A DNA stretch of 64,000 bases, from positions 62,001 to 126,000 of the forward strand of contig NZ_AUIK01000029.1 in NCBI RefSeq assembly GCF_000423665.1, written 5' to 3'. The stretch comes from Solirubrobacter soli DSM 22325 (lineage in GTDB: Bacteria > Actinomycetota > Thermoleophilia > Solirubrobacterales > Solirubrobacteraceae). A program made the translations under genes and the position numbers. This document shows, in pieces, positions 37,052-49,244 of the stretch (position 1 is the stretch's first letter; each line of letters opens with the position of its first letter). A model generated the notes under the pieces. The model ran no database searches. It worked only from the letters and a program-made list of their open reading frames with translations, and had not been told where the DNA came from.

Positions 37052-37060
37052 CCGAACGAC

Positions 37061-37087
37061 GGAGGCCGCCCACAGGGGGCGGCCTCC
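37061..37087 (-). terminator. Terminator of the oxidase gene
   Basis: GGAGGCCGCCC (37061-37071) pairs with GGGCGGCCTCC (37077-37087), 5-base loop, 27 bases beyond the minus-strand stop at 37115. Confidence 0.7.
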
Positions 37088-37114
37088 GGATGCAACAGGG
37101 ACTCGGGCCCGGCG

Positions 37115-40100
37115 CTAACTGACCGGCGTGTTCATGTCGGTCGTGATCTGCGCCGCGGTCAGGGCGGTGTTGTAGATGCGGATGTCGTCGAGCTGGCCCT
37201 TGAACCATTCGCCCCACACGGCGTTGCCGCCGATCTTCACCGGGCCGGTGCCGACGGCGATGCTGCCGGCGCGGGTCACGGAGCTGATCAGCGTGCCGTT
37301 CTTGTAGAGCTTCAGGGTCGTGCCGTCGTAGGTGCCGGCGAGGTGCGTCCAGGTGTTGTTGGCCGGCGCCGAGCCCGCGACATTGCCCGCCTCGCCGTAG
37401 CCGGACTGGCCGGTGTTGGTGATGGTCGCCAGCGGCGTCGTGGCGCCGCCCGAGTACAGCGCGTAGGAGAGGTCGCCGGACTTCTCCTTCATCACGGCGG
37501 TGCGCCAGTTGGTGTTGGCGGTCGGGTTGACCCAGGCCTCGAGCGTCATGCCCGTGGTCAGATCGAGGTCGTCGGCGTCGGCGACGCTGACGAAGTTGCT
37601 CGTGCCGTTGAAGCTCAGCGCGCCGCCGGTCTTGCCGGTGGTGGTGCGCGTCGCTCCGCTGATCGTGCCGGTGTGGCCCTTGCCCGTGGTGTCGGTGACC
37701 GTGGAGCCGCTCGCCTCATTGAAGTTGTAGGCGGCGACCGGGACCGGGCCGGCGGGGACGCTGTTGTCGACCGTGACCGACACGTCACTCGCCGTCATCG
37801 AGTTCCCCGCGGCGTCGCGGGCGACAGCGGTCAGCACGTGGGCGCCGGCCGAGGCGGCCGTCGTGTCCCACGCGACCGAGTAGGGCGCGGTCGTGTCCTC
37901 CGCCCCCAGCGCGGCACCGTCGAGCTTGAACTGGACGCCGGCCACGCCGACGTCGTCGCTCGCGCTCGCGGTCACGGTGACGATGGATTTGACCACCGAG
38001 CCCGCCGCGGGCGCGGTGACGGCAACGGAAGGAGCGGTCGTGTCGGCCAGCGCCGTGCCCGAGACCTCAGGCGAGGCCGGCCCGATGTTGCCCGCGGCGT
38101 CGACCGCGAACACGCGGTAGTAGTAGGTCCCGGCCGTCAGCGGCGTGTCGTTGAACGTCAACCCGGTCGGCGTCCCCACGCGGTTCGCGGCCGAAGGCGT
38201 GAACCCGGAGGTCGTCGAGCGGTGGACGTTGTAATGGTCCACGCCCACGTTGTCCGTGGCCGCGCCCCAGCTCAGCCCCACGCTGCCGAGCGCACCGGTG
38301 GCCGTGACGGTCCCGGGCGCCGACGGCGCCGTGGTGTCCGGCGCGGGGGCGCCGCCGACCGGCGTGTTCATGTCGGTCGTGATCTGCGCCGCGGTCAGCG
38401 CGGTGTTGTAGACGCGCACGTCGTCGATCTGGCCGGCGAACCACTCGCCCCAGATCGCGTTGCCGCCGATCTTCAGCGGCCCGGTGCCGGCGTTGATGCT
38501 GCCGGTGACCGCCTTGGAGGAGATCAGCGCGCCGTTCTTGTAGAGCTTGAGCGTCGTGCCGTCGTACGTGCCCGCGAGATGCGTCCACGTGTTCACGGCC
38601 GGCGCCGAACCGGCGGGCCCGGGGGCCTCGCCGTAGCCGGCGGAGGTGGTGATCGTCGACAGCGGCGTCGTCGACCCGCCCGCGTACAGGGCGTAGGTCA
38701 GGTCGCCGGTCTTCTCCTTCATGACCGCCGTCCGCCAGCCGGTGTTGTTCGTCGGGTTCACCCACGCCTCGAGCGTCATGCCCGTCGTGAGATCGAGGTC
38801 GTTGGCGTCCGGGACGCTGACGGAGTTGCTCGTGCCGTTGAAGCTCAGCGCCCCGCCGGTCTTGCCGGTGGTGGTGCGCGTCGCGCCGGTGATCGTGCCG
38901 GTGTGGCCCTTGCCGGTGGCGTCGATGACCGAGCTGCCGCTCGTCTCGTCGAACGCGTACGCGGCAACGGGCGTCGGGCCCGGAGGCGTCGTGTTGTTGA
39001 CCGTGACGCTCACGTTCGCCGCGGTGCCGGGGTTGCCCGCGGCGTCCTTGGCCACCGCCGAGAGCACGTGCGAGCCGGCCGTGGCCGTGGTCGTGTCCCA
39101 GTTGACGGTGTAGGGCGACGACGTGTCGAGCGAGCCGAGGTCGGCCCCGTCGAGCTTGAACTGCACGCTGGCGACGCCGACGTCGTCGGACGCGTTGGCC
39201 GTCACCACGACCGTGCCGGAGACGGTCGACCCGCCCGCGGGCGCGCTGATCGACACCGTCGGGGCGGTCGTGTCGCCCGGCACCACGCCGGACGCCTGGT
39301 TGGACGGCGTGCTCGTGTTGGAGGCCGCGTCCTCGGCGACCACCTTGTAGTAGTAGGTCCCGGGCGAGCGGCCGCTGTCCACGTAGGAGAGCGTCGCGGC
39401 GTTGACCGTCGCCACCAGCGTCGAGGAGCCCGGGGTGAAGCCCGCCGTCGTCGAGCGGTGGATGTCGTACTTGGTGACCGCGACGTTGTCCGTCGAGGCG
39501 GACCAGTTGAGCGTGACCTTGCCGGTCGCGCCCGCCGCCGTGAGGTTCGTCGGCGCCGACGGGGCGACGGTGTCGTCGCTGGTCAGCATCGGCAGCATCG
39601 CCGCGACGGACGGGACGCCGTTCCCGTTGACGAGGAAGACGTAGTAGACGCCGGGCGGAGCGAGGTTCGAGTTGGCCGGCGCGTCGATGACGAGCTTGCC
39701 GTTCTGCTTGGTGAACGTCGCCTCCATGTAGCGCTGGTCCATGTTGAGCCCGTGCGTGACCGAGCCGGTGCGGATCAGGGCGACCTTGGCGATCGAGTCC
39801 GCGTCAGGCGTGTCGATCGTGAACTGCGTGCCGTACTGCATCCGCGTCGGCGCGGAGGTGATCGTCGGCCGCGGGCCCTTGTTCAGGTAGGGCGGCGAGA
39901 AGATCTCCGCCGTCTGCTCGTTGGGCATCAGCGAGCCGTCCAGCCGGCCCGAGCCGGCCAGCAGGATGCGGCCGTCCGGGAGCAGCAGCGAGATGTTGTG
40001 GTAGCCGCGCGGCCGCTGCGACGAGGCCATCGAGGTCCACGTGTCGGTCTCCGGGTGCCAGATCTCCGGCTCGAGCACCGCGCTCTGCGTGACGTCGTTG

Positions 40101-41698
40101 CCGTTCGGGGTGCGCGTGCCGCCCATCGCGAGCACGTCGCCCGTCGGGAGGACCGTGAGCGTGTGGAAGGTGCGCTTCCACTTCATCGGCGACACCTCCT
40201 GCCACGTCGGCACCGTCTGGTTGAGGTCCAGGACGGCCGCGCGGTTGGTCACCGGGGTGTCGGTCGGGAAGTCGGGGTCGGCCCAGGTGCCGGACTTGAG
40301 GATCTTGCCCGGGCGGTACATGACCGCGCTGTGACCGTCGATCGGCGACTGCGACGCCAGCGTGCTCCACGTCCCGGTCTGGACGTTGAGGATGCGCGTC
40401 ACCTTGTCCGGGCCGGCCGAGACGACACGGCCGTCCGGCGCGACGAACATGAACGGGTACAGCGGCATCCGCAGCGCCGCGCTCGGCATCGCGGTGATCG
40501 TGTTGGTCGCCGGGTCGTAGATCTCCGGGATCGTGTCCGACGGCCGGTAGAAGGCGTTGTAGCCGCCGGGCGTGTCGGAGATCCCGTCGCCGGAGACGAT
40601 CAGCACGCGCCCGTCGGGCAGCGTCGTGGTCGTCGGGTACCAGCGCCCGCGCGCCATCTGCGGGCCCGCGGTCCAGGAGCCGGTCAACGGGTTCAGCAGC
40701 TCGGTGTCGGTGATGCCCGCGTACGCGAGCACGTGCCCGCCCGCGGTGAACAATCGCCCGTCGGGCAGCAGGACGTGGCCGGCGCAGAAGAGGTTCAGCC
40801 CGGAGGGCGTCTGCTGGAACGTGCCGGTCGCCGGGTCCCAGATCCGCTCGGAGCCCATGGCGGCGCCGAAGGCGTCCCACATCGCGACCTTGCCGTTGGA
40901 GAGCATCGACGCGTGCACGGCGACCAGCGGCCAGTTGACCGGCGGCGTCCAGCTGCCGACCGTCGAGGGTGACGGCGGCTGCGGGTCGGCGTTCGGCGGC
41001 GTGCCGGCGACGACGGGCGCGGCCATGTCGGCCTGGATCTCGGTCGCGGCCAGCGCGCGGTCGTAGATGCGGACCTCGTCGATCGTGCCGTCGAACCACT
41101 CGCTCCAGACGTTGTTGCCGCCGATGTAGAGGTCGCCGGTGCTGACGTTCAGCGAGCCGCTGTAGGCGGAGGACGCGGTGAGCACGCCGTTGATGTAGAG
41201 GCGCAGCGTCGCGCCGTCATACGTCGCGGCGAGGTGCGACCACGTGCCCTGCGGCAGGACCGACGAGCCGTCGGCGCGCTTGTAGTCGCCCGCCCCGGCC
41301 GTCAGCTGCGCGCTCGGGGTCGACGGGCCAGACCCGTACAGCGCCCAGGCGAGGTCGCCGGGCCGCTGCTTCATGACGACCGTGCGGTACGCGCCGGCGC
41401 TCATGGGGTTCACCCACGCCTCGATCGTCATGCCGGCCGTCAGGTCGAGCGAGTTCGAGTCGAGGACTCTGACCCAGTCACTGGTTCCGTCGAAGGACAG
41501 GGCTTTGCCGAACTTGCCGGTCGTTACCCGGGTTGCACCGGTGATGGTGCCCGTGTTGCCGTTGCCGGACGAGTCGGTGGCGGTACTGCCGGACGTTTCT
41601 TCGAAGCCGTAGGAGGCGACTGGATTGGTCGCCGCGGAGGCCATGGTGGGAGCGATGAAGAACGCGAGGGAGACGAGAAGGGGGAGGGTCCTGCGCAT
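37115..41698 (-). CDS. Secreted copper-radical oxidase (AA5, galactose/glyoxal oxidase-like) with three LamG domains
   Basis: A 1527-residue exported protein from ATG 41698 with signal peptide LPLLVSLAFFIAPTMASA. LamG about 25-205; AA5 oxidase about 215-705, made of a seven-bladed kelch-like part and the C-terminal DUF1929 fold; FN3 about 713-803; Ig-like about 806-903; LamG about 911-1116; FN3 about 1119-1213; Ig-like about 1219-1313; LamG about 1322-1527. All copper-radical residues of galactose oxidase have counterparts: Cys305 (LFCAGH) and Tyr354 (RGRWYPT) for the thioether cofactor, Tyr566-His567 (YHNIS) and His649 (VTHGLNMDQR) as copper ligands. It should oxidise an alcohol or aldehyde on a glycan and release hydrogen peroxide. 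Streptomyces GlxA, of the same family, acts in surface glycan deposition. Confidence 0.9.
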   Translation of the reverse strand: MRRTLPLLVSLAFFIAPTMASAATNPVASYGFEETSGSTATDSSGNGNTGTITGATRVTTGKFGKALSFDGTSDWVRVLDSNSLDLTAGMTIEAWVNPMSAGAYRTVVMKQRPGDLAWALYGSGPSTPSAQLTAGAGDYKRADGSSVLPQGTWSHLAATYDGATLRLYINGVLTASSAYSGSLNVSTGDLYIGGNNVWSEWFDGTIDEVRIYDRALAATEIQADMAAPVVAGTPPNADPQPPSPSTVGSWTPPVNWPLVAVHASMLSNGKVAMWDAFGAAMGSERIWDPATGTFQQTPSGLNLFCAGHVLLPDGRLFTAGGHVLAYAGITDTELLNPLTGSWTAGPQMARGRWYPTTTTLPDGRVLIVSGDGISDTPGGYNAFYRPSDTIPEIYDPATNTITAMPSAALRMPLYPFMFVAPDGRVVSAGPDKVTRILNVQTGTWSTLASQSPIDGHSAVMYRPGKILKSGTWADPDFPTDTPVTNRAAVLDLNQTVPTWQEVSPMKWKRTFHTLTVLPTGDVLAMGGTRTPNGNDVTQSAVLEPEIWHPETDTWTSMASSQRPRGYHNISLLLPDGRILLAGSGRLDGSLMPNEQTAEIFSPPYLNKGPRPTITSAPTRMQYGTQFTIDTPDADSIAKVALIRTGSVTHGLNMDQRYMEATFTKQNGKLVIDAPANSNLAPPGVYYVFLVNGNGVPSVAAMLPMLTSDDTVAPSAPTNLTAAGATGKVTLNWSASTDNVAVTKYDIHRSTTAGFTPGSSTLVATVNAATLSYVDSGRSPGTYYYKVVAEDAASNTSTPSNQASGVVPGDTTAPTVSISAPAGGSTVSGTVVVTANASDDVGVASVQFKLDGADLGSLDTSSPYTVNWDTTTATAGSHVLSAVAKDAAGNPGTAANVSVTVNNTTPPGPTPVAAYAFDETSGSSVIDATGKGHTGTITGATRTTTGKTGGALSFNGTSNSVSVPDANDLDLTTGMTLEAWVNPTNNTGWRTAVMKEKTGDLTYALYAGGSTTPLSTITTSAGYGEAPGPAGSAPAVNTWTHLAGTYDGTTLKLYKNGALISSKAVTGSINAGTGPLKIGGNAIWGEWFAGQIDDVRVYNTALTAAQITTDMNTPVGGAPAPDTTAPSAPGTVTATGALGSVGLSWGAATDNVGVDHYNVHRSTTSGFTPSAANRVGTPTGLTFNDTPLTAGTYYYRVFAVDAAGNIGPASPEVSGTALADTTAPSVAVTAPAAGSVVKSIVTVTASASDDVGVAGVQFKLDGAALGAEDTTAPYSVAWDTTAASAGAHVLTAVARDAAGNSMTASDVSVTVDNSVPAGPVPVAAYNFNEASGSTVTDTTGKGHTGTISGATRTTTGKTGGALSFNGTSNFVSVADADDLDLTTGMTLEAWVNPTANTNWRTAVMKEKSGDLSYALYSGGATTPLATITNTGQSGYGEAGNVAGSAPANNTWTHLAGTYDGTTLKLYKNGTLISSVTRAGSIAVGTGPVKIGGNAVWGEWFKGQLDDIRIYNTALTAAQITTDMNTPVS

Positions 41699-41775
41699 CC
41701 CACGAGTGTCCCGCTCCTGACGTTTCGCCGGTACTGGCCGGAGGTCCAGCAACGATGAGTGTCCGCCTGCATATG

Positions 41776-41781
41776 TATAGT
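41776..41781 (+). promoter_or_regulatory. Possible -10 box before the M23 gene
   Basis: TATAGT in a rare AT-rich stretch (CATATGTATAGTG), 48 bases before the GTG start at 41829. No good -35 is visible. Confidence 0.3.
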
Positions 41782-41828
41782 GCCCGCTCGTTCGAGCACG
41801 CTTTGGTCGGCGTGCGCAGAGGGGGATC

Positions 41829-43025
41829 GTGGGTCGCAGACTGCGGAAAACCGCATACGTCGTCGTTGCGTGCTGTGCGCTTATGGCACCGTCCACCGCG
41901 CTCGCGCAGACCGGCGGCGCCGTCGTCCCCACTCCCACGCCCACGCCCACGTCGACGACTCAGTCGACCGCGTTGACCAAAGCCGCCATGACCGCGCCGA
42001 TGGCCTCGAGCCCGGCGTCGGTCGCCAAGCTCGCGTGCGCGTCCGGTTGCGCCGCCGCGGGTGCCGTGCGCCCCGGCTCACTCCTGCGCGTGCGCGGGAA
42101 GACGCTGTCGAAGGCCGACGAGGTCGTGTTCCTCGGCGCCGAAGGGCTCGACGACGACGTGACCGCGGCGACGACCGTGCGCCGCAAGACCTCGGTGGAC
42201 GTCCGCGTCCCGCTCGGTGCCGCGCCGGGGCCGGTCGCGATCGTGGACTCCAACGGCGCCGTCTCCGCGCCCTCCGCGGGTCCGGTCGTGGTCGCTCCGG
42301 CCGTGCCCGCCACCGCGCCCTCGATCGAGGTCGCGATCCGCGCGCCGCGCGCGTACTACGACGCCGCGACCCCCGCGGCGGCCACCTACGTCGTCCACAG
42401 CGCCACGCCGGTGGCCGTCGGGGTCGACGTCGTGCGCGCGACCGACGGCGCGGTGATCACCCACTGGGACGTGCCGAACGTCGCCCCCGAGCTCGCGCAG
42501 CGGGTCGTGTGGGACGGGACCGTCGCCGGCGCCCCGGCCGCGGACGGCCAGTACGCGTTCCGCCTCACGGTCACGGGGCTCGCGCCCGCGAGCGCCCCGT
42601 TCGAGTTCTACGCGGACCGCTTCCCGATCCTCGGCGGGTCGCGCTTCGGCACCGGCGTCGCGGCCTTCGGCGGCGGGCGCAACCACCAGGGCGAGGACAC
42701 GTTCGCCGCCTGCGGCACCCCGCTCGTGGCCGCGCACGGCGGCAAGGTCAAGTTCGCCGGCTATCACTCTGCGGCGGGCAACTACCTCGTGATCGACAAC
42801 GCCGGGGTCGGGACCGATTACGTCTACATGCACCTGCGCGACGTCGCCCTGGTCAAGACCGGCGACCGCGTGCTGACGGGCCAGCCGATCGGGTTCGTGG
42901 GCCAGACGGGCCGCGCGACCGGCTGCCACCTGCACTTCGAGATCTGGACGGCGCCGGGCTGGTACTCCGGCGGCTCGCCGATCGACCCGCTGCCCACGCT
43001 GCGCAGCTGGCTCGCTCGCTCCTAG
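41829..43025 (+). CDS. Secreted M23-family metallopeptidase
   Basis: A 398-residue exported protein from GTG 41829, preceded by GAGGGGGATC. Signal peptide (AYVVVACCALMAPSTALAQ), a Thr-Pro-rich spacer, a beta-sandwich region about 75-270 with one Cys pair (CASGC), and a C-terminal LytM/M23 peptidase. Zinc ligands are intact: His286 and Asp290 in NHQGEDTF, and His367/His369 in CHLHFEIW. M23 enzymes cut peptide bridges in peptidoglycan. It lies divergent from the oxidase gene with a 130-base shared gap and upstream of the WbpI/D-like pair, so it may open the wall for glycan or protein export. Confidence 0.9.
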   Translation: MGRRLRKTAYVVVACCALMAPSTALAQTGGAVVPTPTPTPTSTTQSTALTKAAMTAPMASSPASVAKLACASGCAAAGAVRPGSLLRVRGKTLSKADEVVFLGAEGLDDDVTAATTVRRKTSVDVRVPLGAAPGPVAIVDSNGAVSAPSAGPVVVAPAVPATAPSIEVAIRAPRAYYDAATPAAATYVVHSATPVAVGVDVVRATDGAVITHWDVPNVAPELAQRVVWDGTVAGAPAADGQYAFRLTVTGLAPASAPFEFYADRFPILGGSRFGTGVAAFGGGRNHQGEDTFAACGTPLVAAHGGKVKFAGYHSAAGNYLVIDNAGVGTDYVYMHLRDVALVKTGDRVLTGQPIGFVGQTGRATGCHLHFEIWTAPGWYSGGSPIDPLPTLRSWLARS

Positions 43026-43035
43026 TCTCTTCCGG

Positions 43036-44091
43036 GTGCGCGTCCTCACCGTCGTCGGCAACCGGCCGCAGTTCGTCAAAGCCGCCGCCGTCTCCTCGCG
43101 GCTGCGCTCGGTCGCGACCGAGGTGCTCGTCCACACGGGCCAGCACTACGACGACGCGCTGTCGCGCGTGTTCTTCGACGAGCTGTCGTTGCCGCGGCCG
43201 GAGCACCGGTTCGACCTCGGGGGCGGGTCCAACACCGAGCAGACGGCGCGGATGCTGTCCTCGCTGGCGCCGCTGCTGGAGGCCGAGAAGCCCGATGTGG
43301 TGCTCGTCTACGGCGACACGAACTCGACCCTCGCGGGCGCGCTGGCCGCGGCCCAGGCGGGTGTGCCGGTGGCGCATGTCGAGGCGGGGATGCGCTCGTA
43401 TGACCGGCGGATGCCGGAGGAGCTCAACCGCGTGCTGACGGATCACGCGTCGTCGCTGCTGCTGTGCTCCGCGCAGGCCGCGGTCGACACCTTGCGGGCC
43501 GAGCAGGTCGTCGGCGAGGTCGTCCTGGTGGGCGACGTGATGGTCGACGTCTTCGAGCTGCTGGCGCCGCGGGCGGACACGGCGGTGATGGCTTCGCTCG
43601 GCGTGGTCTCAGGGGAGTACCTGCTGGCGACCGCGCACCGGGCGGGGAACGTCGACGACCCGGTGCGGCTGCGCGCTCTGGTGGACGTGCTGACGGGGAT
43701 GCCGCTTCCGGTCGTCCTACCGCTGCACCCGCGCACGCGGGCGCGGTTGGTCGAGTCCGGGCTGGCGGACGCGTTGGACGGCGTCGTCGTCGCTCCCCCG
43801 CTCGGCTACCTCGAGTTCGCGGGGCTGCTGCTGGGGTGCCGGGCGGTGCTGACCGACTCGGGCGGCGTGCAGAAGGAGGCGTACCTGGCGGGCAAGCCGT
43901 GCATCACGCTGCGCGACACGACCGAGTGGCGCGAGACCGTCGAGGCGGGGTGGAACGTGCTCGTGGACCTCGACCGCGCGGCCGCGCTGGACGCGCTGGC
44001 CCGTCCGGTCCCGGTTGCGCGGCCGCCGCTGTACGGCGACGGGCGGGCGGGCGAGCGCGTCGTCGAGGCACTGGTCAGGATGGCGGGATGA
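43036..44091 (+). CDS. WbpI-like UDP-diacetamido-glucuronate 2-epimerase
   Basis: A 351-residue non-hydrolysing epimerase with GNRPQFVKAAAVS, HTGQHYDDALS, YGDTNSTLAGAL, HVEAGMRSYDRRMPEELNR, ATAHRAGNVDD and LTDSGGVQKEA. The MRSYDRRMPEE and CITLRDTTEW stretches match the WbpI/WlbD branch, which makes UDP-ManNAc(3NAc)A, more than ordinary WecB. Start is GTG 43036, 11 bases after the M23 gene. The next gene, a WbpD-like acetyltransferase, overlaps by four bases (ATGA). Substrate assignment rests on motif likeness and partners. Confidence 0.85.
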   Translation: MRVLTVVGNRPQFVKAAAVSSRLRSVATEVLVHTGQHYDDALSRVFFDELSLPRPEHRFDLGGGSNTEQTARMLSSLAPLLEAEKPDVVLVYGDTNSTLAGALAAAQAGVPVAHVEAGMRSYDRRMPEELNRVLTDHASSLLLCSAQAAVDTLRAEQVVGEVVLVGDVMVDVFELLAPRADTAVMASLGVVSGEYLLATAHRAGNVDDPVRLRALVDVLTGMPLPVVLPLHPRTRARLVESGLADALDGVVVAPPLGYLEFAGLLLGCRAVLTDSGGVQKEAYLAGKPCITLRDTTEWRETVEAGWNVLVDLDRAAALDALARPVPVARPPLYGDGRAGERVVEALVRMAG

Positions 44092-44729
44092 TCCATCCGA
44101 CCGCCGTGGTGTACGACGGCACGATCATCGGCGAGGGCGTCGAGATCCAGGCCGGCGCGATCGTCGGCAAGCCACCTTCGCTCTCACGCTCGTCGACGGC
44201 GTCGCGGGCAGCGCTGCCGCCGCTGGAGATCGGCGCGGGCGCGGTGATCTGCGCCCAGGCGATCGTCTTCGCGGGCTCGCGTGTGGGCGAGGGCGCGATC
44301 GTCGGCGACCAGGCGTTCGTGCGCGAGCGGGTGACGCTCGGTTCACGCTCCGTGGTCGGCCGCGGCTCGACCGTCGAGAACGACACGGCGATCGGCGCCC
44401 GCGTGAAGATCCAGACGCAGGTCTACATCACCGCGTACATGACGATCGAGGACGACGTCTTCGTCGGCCCCGGGGTGACGACGACCAACGACGACACGAT
44501 GGGCCGTCACTCGCGGGAGTACGCGCTGCGCGGTCCCGTGTTGCGCCGGGCGTGCCGGGTGGGCGGCGGCGTGACGCTCTGCCCGGGCGTGGAGATCGGC
44601 GAGGAGGCGTTCATCGCCGCCGGCGCGGTCGTCACGCGCGACGTCCCCGCCCGCGGCGTCGCGATGGGCGTCCCCGCCCACGTGGTGCGCGAGGTCGGCG
44701 ACGAGGACCTGCTCGAGCGCTGGCGCTGA
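44088..44729 (+). CDS. WbpD-like sugar N-acetyltransferase (left-handed beta-helix)
   Basis: A 213-residue hexapeptide-repeat acyltransferase. Turns such as IGEGVEIQAGAIVG, IGAGAVICAQAIVF and VGEGAIVGDQAFV build a left-handed helix. TIEDDVFVGPGVTTTND and VGGGVTLCPGVEIGEEAFIAAGAVVTRDV are typical of WbpD/WlbB/PglD-type enzymes that acetylate the amino group of a UDP-3-amino sugar. It overlaps the WbpI-like gene by four bases. The needed aminotransferase (WbpE-like) lies 3.4 kb away on the other strand, past a LamG gene. Its stop overlaps a strong terminator palindrome. Confidence 0.85.
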   Translation: MIHPTAVVYDGTIIGEGVEIQAGAIVGKPPSLSRSSTASRAALPPLEIGAGAVICAQAIVFAGSRVGEGAIVGDQAFVRERVTLGSRSVVGRGSTVENDTAIGARVKIQTQVYITAYMTIEDDVFVGPGVTTTNDDTMGRHSREYALRGPVLRRACRVGGGVTLCPGVEIGEEAFIAAGAVVTRDVPARGVAMGVPAHVVREVGDEDLLERWR

Positions 44730-44742
44730 GCGCCAGCGCTCG
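44714..44742. terminator. Shared terminator palindrome at convergent gene ends
   Basis: A 29-base near-perfect palindrome with 14-bp arms (44714-44727 and 44729-44742) that covers the WbpD-like stop codon and lies nine bases beyond the stop of the convergent LamG gene. It probably works in both directions. Confidence 0.65.
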
Positions 44743-44750
44743 CTGTCCCC

Positions 44751-48059
<3,309 letters not shown>

Positions 48060-48094
48060 GGAACCGACGCTATGCGACCGCGCAGCGATCTCAC

Positions 48095-48125
48095 ACTGGT
48101 CGAAGGGCCGGGTTTGCGGACCAGT
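48095..48125. promoter_or_regulatory. Inverted repeat ACTGGTC-N17-GACCAGT
   Basis: Perfect 7-bp arms (48095-48101 and 48119-48125) centred about 50 bases before the start of the 1102-residue LamG protein. It may be a regulator site; compare the ACTGGCCAGT palindrome at 30282. Confidence 0.4.
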
Positions 48126-48139
48126 AGGTGTTGAGGTCT

Positions 48140-49234
48140 CTACACGCCCGCGAGCGCTCCCGCGGCGGCAACGACCTGATCTGCCTGCTCACGGGTGAAC
48201 ACCGGGCTCATCGGGACGGCGAGGTTCGTGCGCGAGGCCTCCTCGGTCCCGGGGAGATCGACCCGCGCGGGGTACTCGCGCATCGCCGGCTGCAAATGCA
48301 CCGGCACGCGGTAGTACGCGGCGGTGCCGATGCTCGCGTCCTTCAGCACGCCGAGAAGCTCGTCGGCGCGGTCGGACTTGACCACGTACAGGTGCCACGC
48401 GGGCTCGGCGCCGGGAGTCGGGACGGGGAGCGACACGAGCTCGCCGAAGCCCGCCTCCTCATAGGCCCGGGCAGCGGCGCGACGCCCGTCGGACCAGGTG
48501 TCCAGGTGCGGGAGCAGCACGCGCAGAATGCCTGCCTGCATTGCATCGAGACGTGAGTTGTGGCCGACCTCGGTAAACGTCCGTTTGTCCTTGGAGCCGT
48601 GGAAGCGCAGGGTCTTGATGCGGTCCGCGAGCTCATCGGAGTTCGTCGTCACCGCGCCGCCGTCGCCGAACGCGCCGAGGTTCTTGGACGGGAAGAAGGA
48701 AAAGGTCGCCAGCGTGGCGCTGAGCGCGCCGGGGCGGCGGCCGTCGGTCAGGCGGGTGCCGGCGGACTGCGCGGCGTCCTCGATCACGGGCACGCCGAGC
48801 GCCTCGATGTCGGCGATCGGCGCGACGTTGCCGAACAGGTGCACCGCGATCACGGCCTTCGTGCGCGGTGTCAGCACCGCGCGCACGTGCTCCGCGGTGC
48901 TCACGAACGTCACCGGGTCGATGTCGCACCACACCGGGGTCGCGCCGACCAGCGCGATCGGCTCCGCGGAGGCGAAGAACGTGAACGACGGGACGATCAC
49001 CTCGTCCCCGGGCCCGATGCCCAACGCCCGCAGCGCGAGCAGCAGCGCGTCCGTCCCGTTGGCGACGCCGACGGCATGGGTCGTGCCGATATACCGCGCG
49101 AACTCGTCTTCGAAAGCCTCGACCTCAGGCCCGAAGATGAAGCGCTTGGAGTCGATGACCTCGTTGACCTTCGCGCGGATCTGCGCGTCGATCGGGGCGA
49201 GCGGTGTGGCGGTGTCGAAGAGCGGGACGGCCAT
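48140..49234 (-). CDS. WbpE-like DegT/DnrJ/EryC1 sugar aminotransferase
   Basis: A 364-residue PLP enzyme from ATG 49234 (GGTGG five bases ahead; GTG 49243 is an alternative). ANGTDALLLALRALGIGPGDEVIVP, SFTFFASAEPIALVGA, VIEDAAQSAG, and FSFFPSKNLGAFGDGG with the PLP Lys match WbpE/WlbC, which aminate C3 of UDP-3-keto-GlcNAcA. HNSRLDAMQAGIL and MSPVFTREQ complete the family. With the WbpD- and WbpI-like genes it supplies three of the five steps to UDP-ManNAc(3NAc)A; no dehydrogenase pair (WbpA/B) is in the window. It follows guaA and a small membrane protein on the same strand. Confidence 0.88.
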   Translation of the reverse strand: MAVPLFDTATPLAPIDAQIRAKVNEVIDSKRFIFGPEVEAFEDEFARYIGTTHAVGVANGTDALLLALRALGIGPGDEVIVPSFTFFASAEPIALVGATPVWCDIDPVTFVSTAEHVRAVLTPRTKAVIAVHLFGNVAPIADIEALGVPVIEDAAQSAGTRLTDGRRPGALSATLATFSFFPSKNLGAFGDGGAVTTNSDELADRIKTLRFHGSKDKRTFTEVGHNSRLDAMQAGILRVLLPHLDTWSDGRRAAARAYEEAGFGELVSLPVPTPGAEPAWHLYVVKSDRADELLGVLKDASIGTAAYYRVPVHLQPAMREYPARVDLPGTEEASRTNLAVPMSPVFTREQADQVVAAAGALAGV

Positions 49235-49244
49235 GCCGTCCACC

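Larger units (their letters stand above)
36409..37060. other. Non-coding hairpin and minisatellite island
   Basis: The gap of about 740 bases between two convergent genes holds no convincing gene. All long open frames across it are low-complexity Arg, Pro, Ala and His strings that run antisense into neighbours. It contains a 13-bp stem with one bulge (36435-36447 with 36471-36484, C/G-rich), a C-rich minisatellite (36710-36900), and a long hairpin (37001-37051). Confidence 0.6.

Noticed and set aside
36490..37095. Minus-strand open frame of about 200 codons across the minisatellite
   Set aside because: It encodes only Gly, Arg, Ala and Val repeats, with no start context, and is explained by the C-rich repeat.
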